A stretch of 7,179 nt of DNA from Butyrivibrio sp. CAG:318 (GTDB lineage: Bacteria; Bacillota; Clostridia; Lachnospirales; Lachnospiraceae), in NCBI GenBank assembly GCA_000431815.1, contig FR889240.1, positions 1 through 7,179 on the forward strand. Reading direction: 5' to 3'. Position 1 is the first letter of the stretch; the number at the start of each line of letters is the position of its first letter. Both the position numbers and the translations under genes were made by a program. Below, piece after piece: positions 6,001 through 7,179 of the stretch. The notes below the pieces were generated by a model. The model was not told the origin of the DNA. It worked only from the letters and a program-made list of their open reading frames with translations, and did no database searches.

Positions 6001-7179
6001 GTTGATTTTTTCAAGACGGTAGTAGCAGGCTTCATCTTTGGAGGTCTTATCCGACTCCTTGGTGATGGCGCGATTGCCATTTTTCTCCATATAGGAGTTG
6101 TATTCTTCAGCAAAGCTGTTGTAGTCGTCAATGCTCATCTGCTGATACACCGGCTGCTGCGGTATGGAGAGGGTTATCGCCGTGCCATCCGACCACTTGC
6201 CGTTTTCGTCCAGAACCTCATAGCAGTAGACAAATACCGGTGTCCTTGCAACCAATGCTGTGTTATACGCCTGTGCCTTGACGGTCATAGCGTATTCGGT
6301 TTCCAGTGCTTCGGAAAAGGTCTTGCTCCACTCCAAAGAATAGCCTGCCGAAATATTCACCTCAAAAGGGGAAAGCAGTCCGCCGTAGCTGTAGGACATA
6401 CCCACACTATATGAAACATTGTTCGAGGAGGACTGCTCCAGTTCATAGCTTTCGGTTATGGTGTAGTCGGTCTCGTTATTTGCCGAATCGCCCAGTGCCG
6501 CAAAATAAGGAGCCGCCTGCAAAACCGCCTTGACTTCGGGGTCGCTGTAAGCGTAGCTAACGCCTTTGTAACGGGCGATAACACCGTCCTGATCACGGTC
6601 ACAGGATGTGAGCAACACCTGTGCTCCGCAGCCGAGGCTGCCGCCGTTCGCATTGTTGGGACCCCAATCAGATATTGTGGTTTTAAAGCCGGTTACCTTG
6701 CCATATTCGTCTTTAGAATCACTATATACGCCGGTGATCATACCCTTTTTGAAGGAATAAACATCATCCTTGTCTCGGCAAGAAGCAACAAACACGATCT
6801 GCTCTCTGCCGGCATTGTTGCCGTCAAAATTGCCCACGGCAACCGAGCGGAACAATTCTTCCTTGCCACCGAGCCCGTCGTTGAATTGAAATCCGCTCGT
6901 CGTATAACCCTGGGAAGAAACCGCATCAAATTGCCCGAGAGAAGCATTGTATGTATAGACTGAGCCATTGAGAAATAGGTAGTCCGCTGCGGCTTTACTG
7001 TCAAAGGCGACTGCCTCTGCAGTTGTATACCAAACCGGACCTCCGTCGCCACTTTCCTGTGTCCATTTATTGGATGTCATAGTCTTTACAGCACCTTGCA
7101 CAAAGCCCTTGTTCCGATTGTTGAGAAGCACTGAGTATGCGAAATTTTCTTTGTTTCGGTATGTAGTGTCGAAAAGGAA
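3019..7179 (-). CDS. Very large collagen-like, FnIII and InlB-repeat cell-surface protein (5' end outside window)
   Basis: The frame is open to the window edge (1386 residues visible); residues before the GTG at 7131 read DTTYRNKENFAYS, so that GTG is almost certainly internal. Numbering from 7131: residues 40-190 resemble FG-GAP/propeller sequence, with VAVGNFDGNNAG at 97-108 and a calcium-type DRDQDG loop at 178-183. Residues 225-300 and 424-480 contain alternating polar/hydrophobic strands. A fibronectin type III domain spans about 545-646. Six divergent InlB-B-like repeats cover 650-1180. Collagen-like Gly-X-Y blocks lie at 1182-1196, 1225-1254 and 1283-1300, separated by related beta modules. 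The C-terminus (about 1339-1370) is a hydrophobic segment followed by RKKKLI, a membrane-anchor-like tail without LPXTG. The signal peptide is presumably upstream and not visible. The likely role is an elongated surface adhesin or stalked effector, which is inference. The gene is visibly GC-richer than the left half of the window. Confidence 0.85.
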   Translation of the reverse strand, partial: FLFDTTYRNKENFAYSVLLNNRNKGFVQGAVKTMTSNKWTQESGDGGPVWYTTAEAVAFDSKAAADYLFLNGSVYTYNASLGQFDAVSSQGYTTSGFQFNDGLGGKEELFRSVAVGNFDGNNAGREQIVFVASCRDKDDVYSFKKGMITGVYSDSKDEYGKVTGFKTTISDWGPNNANGGSLGCGAQVLLTSCDRDQDGVIARYKGVSYAYSDPEVKAVLQAAPYFAALGDSANNETDYTITESYELEQSSSNNVSYSVGMSYSYGGLLSPFEVNISAGYSLEWSKTFSEALETEYAMTVKAQAYNTALVARTPVFVYCYEVLDENGKWSDGTAITLSIPQQPVYQQMSIDDYNSFAEEYNSYMEKNGNRAITKESDKTSKDEACYYRLEKINEAENWLDGNEGNPYMYNQLGWGAYSALGAQQLSQNTIRMGYAGGLNEVSYSKSNIKSVSEEISHGFYFNFSISFGVFGDGILFSHDVGFETSLSYSNGSGVSTTKTSSQGCIGAVNDIDGPALAEEGIPASIYTQYTFDWTLGQWFRHLYGEEGNKTVFIGYSLSNVSTPAPAVDDLEANLFADDAVHLTWSQPDKTPGWPEVEGYYVYRAENGECTKISDLLPADTTSYEIENLKTNTNFGFAVTSVCKVDGKEKESTWSNIAAVTTAKRDYKVNYSVDNAKAADIKVRHLGNVEIQSGDEISESEIIKVKVTPKSGRYELVSLTLDNGGETMVFTPEKDGTIVCAFTLNGEANMRVSTKRAINSAQITFTDTYTADGTVIGTVSAAVGDVTLNAPGGTVTDDVTFTAVPGKGYGLKSWKITDASGTTETIDAAGSNSYTLGLASEKYTVEAEFVSLSEIGRLVKVNLPAEGGTVEITDANGDSVTLNENNSVYVPVNSKLTFTVKTDAGCKFRAWTDDAEGQSGKSFTMTITKDTEIGVEFDVPVRVGLTYSAASGEQTGAVATKQGYQSGAGIPVGTKITLTAQAAENYRVQKLVITRGGKVDTVTIDDKLYSQYDYELVVDAETDIQVYFTEIEQYTVTVDNPKHADMTIKNGDKDFVSGKTVRYGDEIIVTVKPNENYRLADVASWIDNGDGSYTYKTGAIKADTNISVKIEEIPEYTVTFPTTIDGCILSVKNDKEKISSGDKLREGTRLTATVTLDPTYILKGWYIGGELLSEINKTEVTFTVDGDMLITVIVADVKGDKGDAGNNGAAGVGVKDAVVDENGNLIITLTDGTVYNLGNVTGAKGDKGDAGKDGQNGQDGSNGSNGLNGTGIQSAHIDADGNLIITFTDGVVTNLGKIVGTDGKDGKDGADGKDGIGIKGCRIDDDGNLILTLTDNTTLDAGNISAISDRVSVSKPLATAAVSLSGGSLLWNIVSLVSAIVRKKKLI
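3148..3588 (-). repeat. Collagen-like Gly-X-Y blocks alternating with a ~31-residue beta module
   Basis: Three Gly-X-Y blocks of 5, 10 and 6 triplets (residues 1182-1196, 1225-1254, 1283-1300) are rich in GDK, GKD and GQN triplets. Each is followed by one copy of a module with core DENGNLIITLTDGT, DADGNLIITFTDGV or DDDGNLILTLTDNT, starting at residues 1194, 1252 and 1298. The Lys/Asp pairing can stabilise bacterial collagen triple helices without hydroxyproline, which suggests a trimeric stalk. Confidence 0.85.
3592..5184 (-). repeat. Six divergent InlB-B-like beta repeats in the surface protein
   Basis: Protein-level repeats of roughly 78-99 residues cover residues 650-1180. Each has a strand rich in V/T, then the pattern 'V-x-P/A-x2-G/N-Y-x-L/V' (Tyr or Phe at about 697, 792, 891, 969, 1060, 1143), often a nearby Trp, and a closing strand such as DTEIGVEF or DTNISVKI. 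Divergence is high and no DNA-level repeat is obvious. Such arrays form rigid stalks in Firmicute surface proteins. Confidence 0.7.
5194..5499 (-). other. Fibronectin type III domain within the surface protein
   Basis: Residues about 545-646 show the FnIII pattern: a Pro-rich entry (STPAPAVDDL), VHLTWSQP with the conserved Trp, EGYYVYRAENG, TSYEIENLKTNTNFGFAVTS with the Leu/Tyr-corner-like region, and a closing SNIAAVTT strand. It links the N-terminal propeller/pore-like part to the repeat stalk. Confidence 0.75.
5692..6459 (-). other. Region of the surface protein with pore-former-like amphipathic beta-hairpins
   Basis: Two segments of the large protein, residues 225-300 and 424-480, alternate strictly between small/polar and hydrophobic side chains. 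Examples are NVSYSVGMSYSY, FEVNISAGYSLEW and FNFSISFGVFGDG, the last followed by FSHDVGFETSLSYS across a GDG turn. Serine- and threonine-rich stretches flank them. This pattern is typical of membrane-inserting hairpins of aerolysin- or MACPF-like toxins, but soluble beta-sandwiches can also show it. About 120 mostly polar, charged residues (301-423) separate the two segments. Confidence 0.4.

Overview
The window looks like chromosomal DNA from a low-to-moderate GC Firmicute, probably a gut-type Clostridia member. This is inferred from the gene types: an AAA/DUF4143 ATPase, an IS110-type transposase tail, a flavin reductase/ferredoxin-like protein, and a very large collagen-like surface protein with a C-terminal membrane anchor. 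The left half (about 1-3000) is visibly AT-richer and holds damaged genes. The right half (3019-7179) is one long, GC-richer minus-strand gene that runs off the window edge.

Layout: 1-268 holds a strong sigma-70-type promoter (TTGCAT-17 bp-TATAAT). It serves a plus-strand AAA ATPase with a DUF4143-type C-terminus. That gene stops at 1372, at the end of the first copy of a 72-bp in-frame tandem duplication. The same frame is open again to 1537 and is followed 10 bp later by a good intrinsic terminator, so the original gene clearly ended at 1537. Next comes gene debris: a flavodoxin-like reductase fragment with an internal stop (about 1698-1834), joined to the last ~50 codons of an IS110-family transposase (about 1831-1989). 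On the minus strand, 2151-2558 encodes an FMN-binding split-barrel protein with a single C-terminal [4Fe-4S] motif. It has no ribosome binding site and appears truncated. The stretch 2559-3018 has no convincing gene, but carries a perfect 13-bp inverted repeat that may terminate the large gene.

The large minus-strand gene encodes at least 1386 residues with no visible start. From N to C it has FG-GAP/propeller-like segments, a region of alternating polar/hydrophobic strands resembling pore-forming beta-hairpins, a fibronectin type III domain, six divergent InlB-B-like repeats, three collagen-like Gly-X-Y blocks alternating with a ~31-residue beta module, and a hydrophobic C-terminal anchor with a basic tail but no LPXTG motif.

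No operon or shared pathway is evident. The left part is best read as a decaying insertion region next to a cell-surface gene. The two observations most worth following are the nonsense-containing tandem duplication in the ATPase, which a recombination event could repair, and the pore-like module inside the surface protein.
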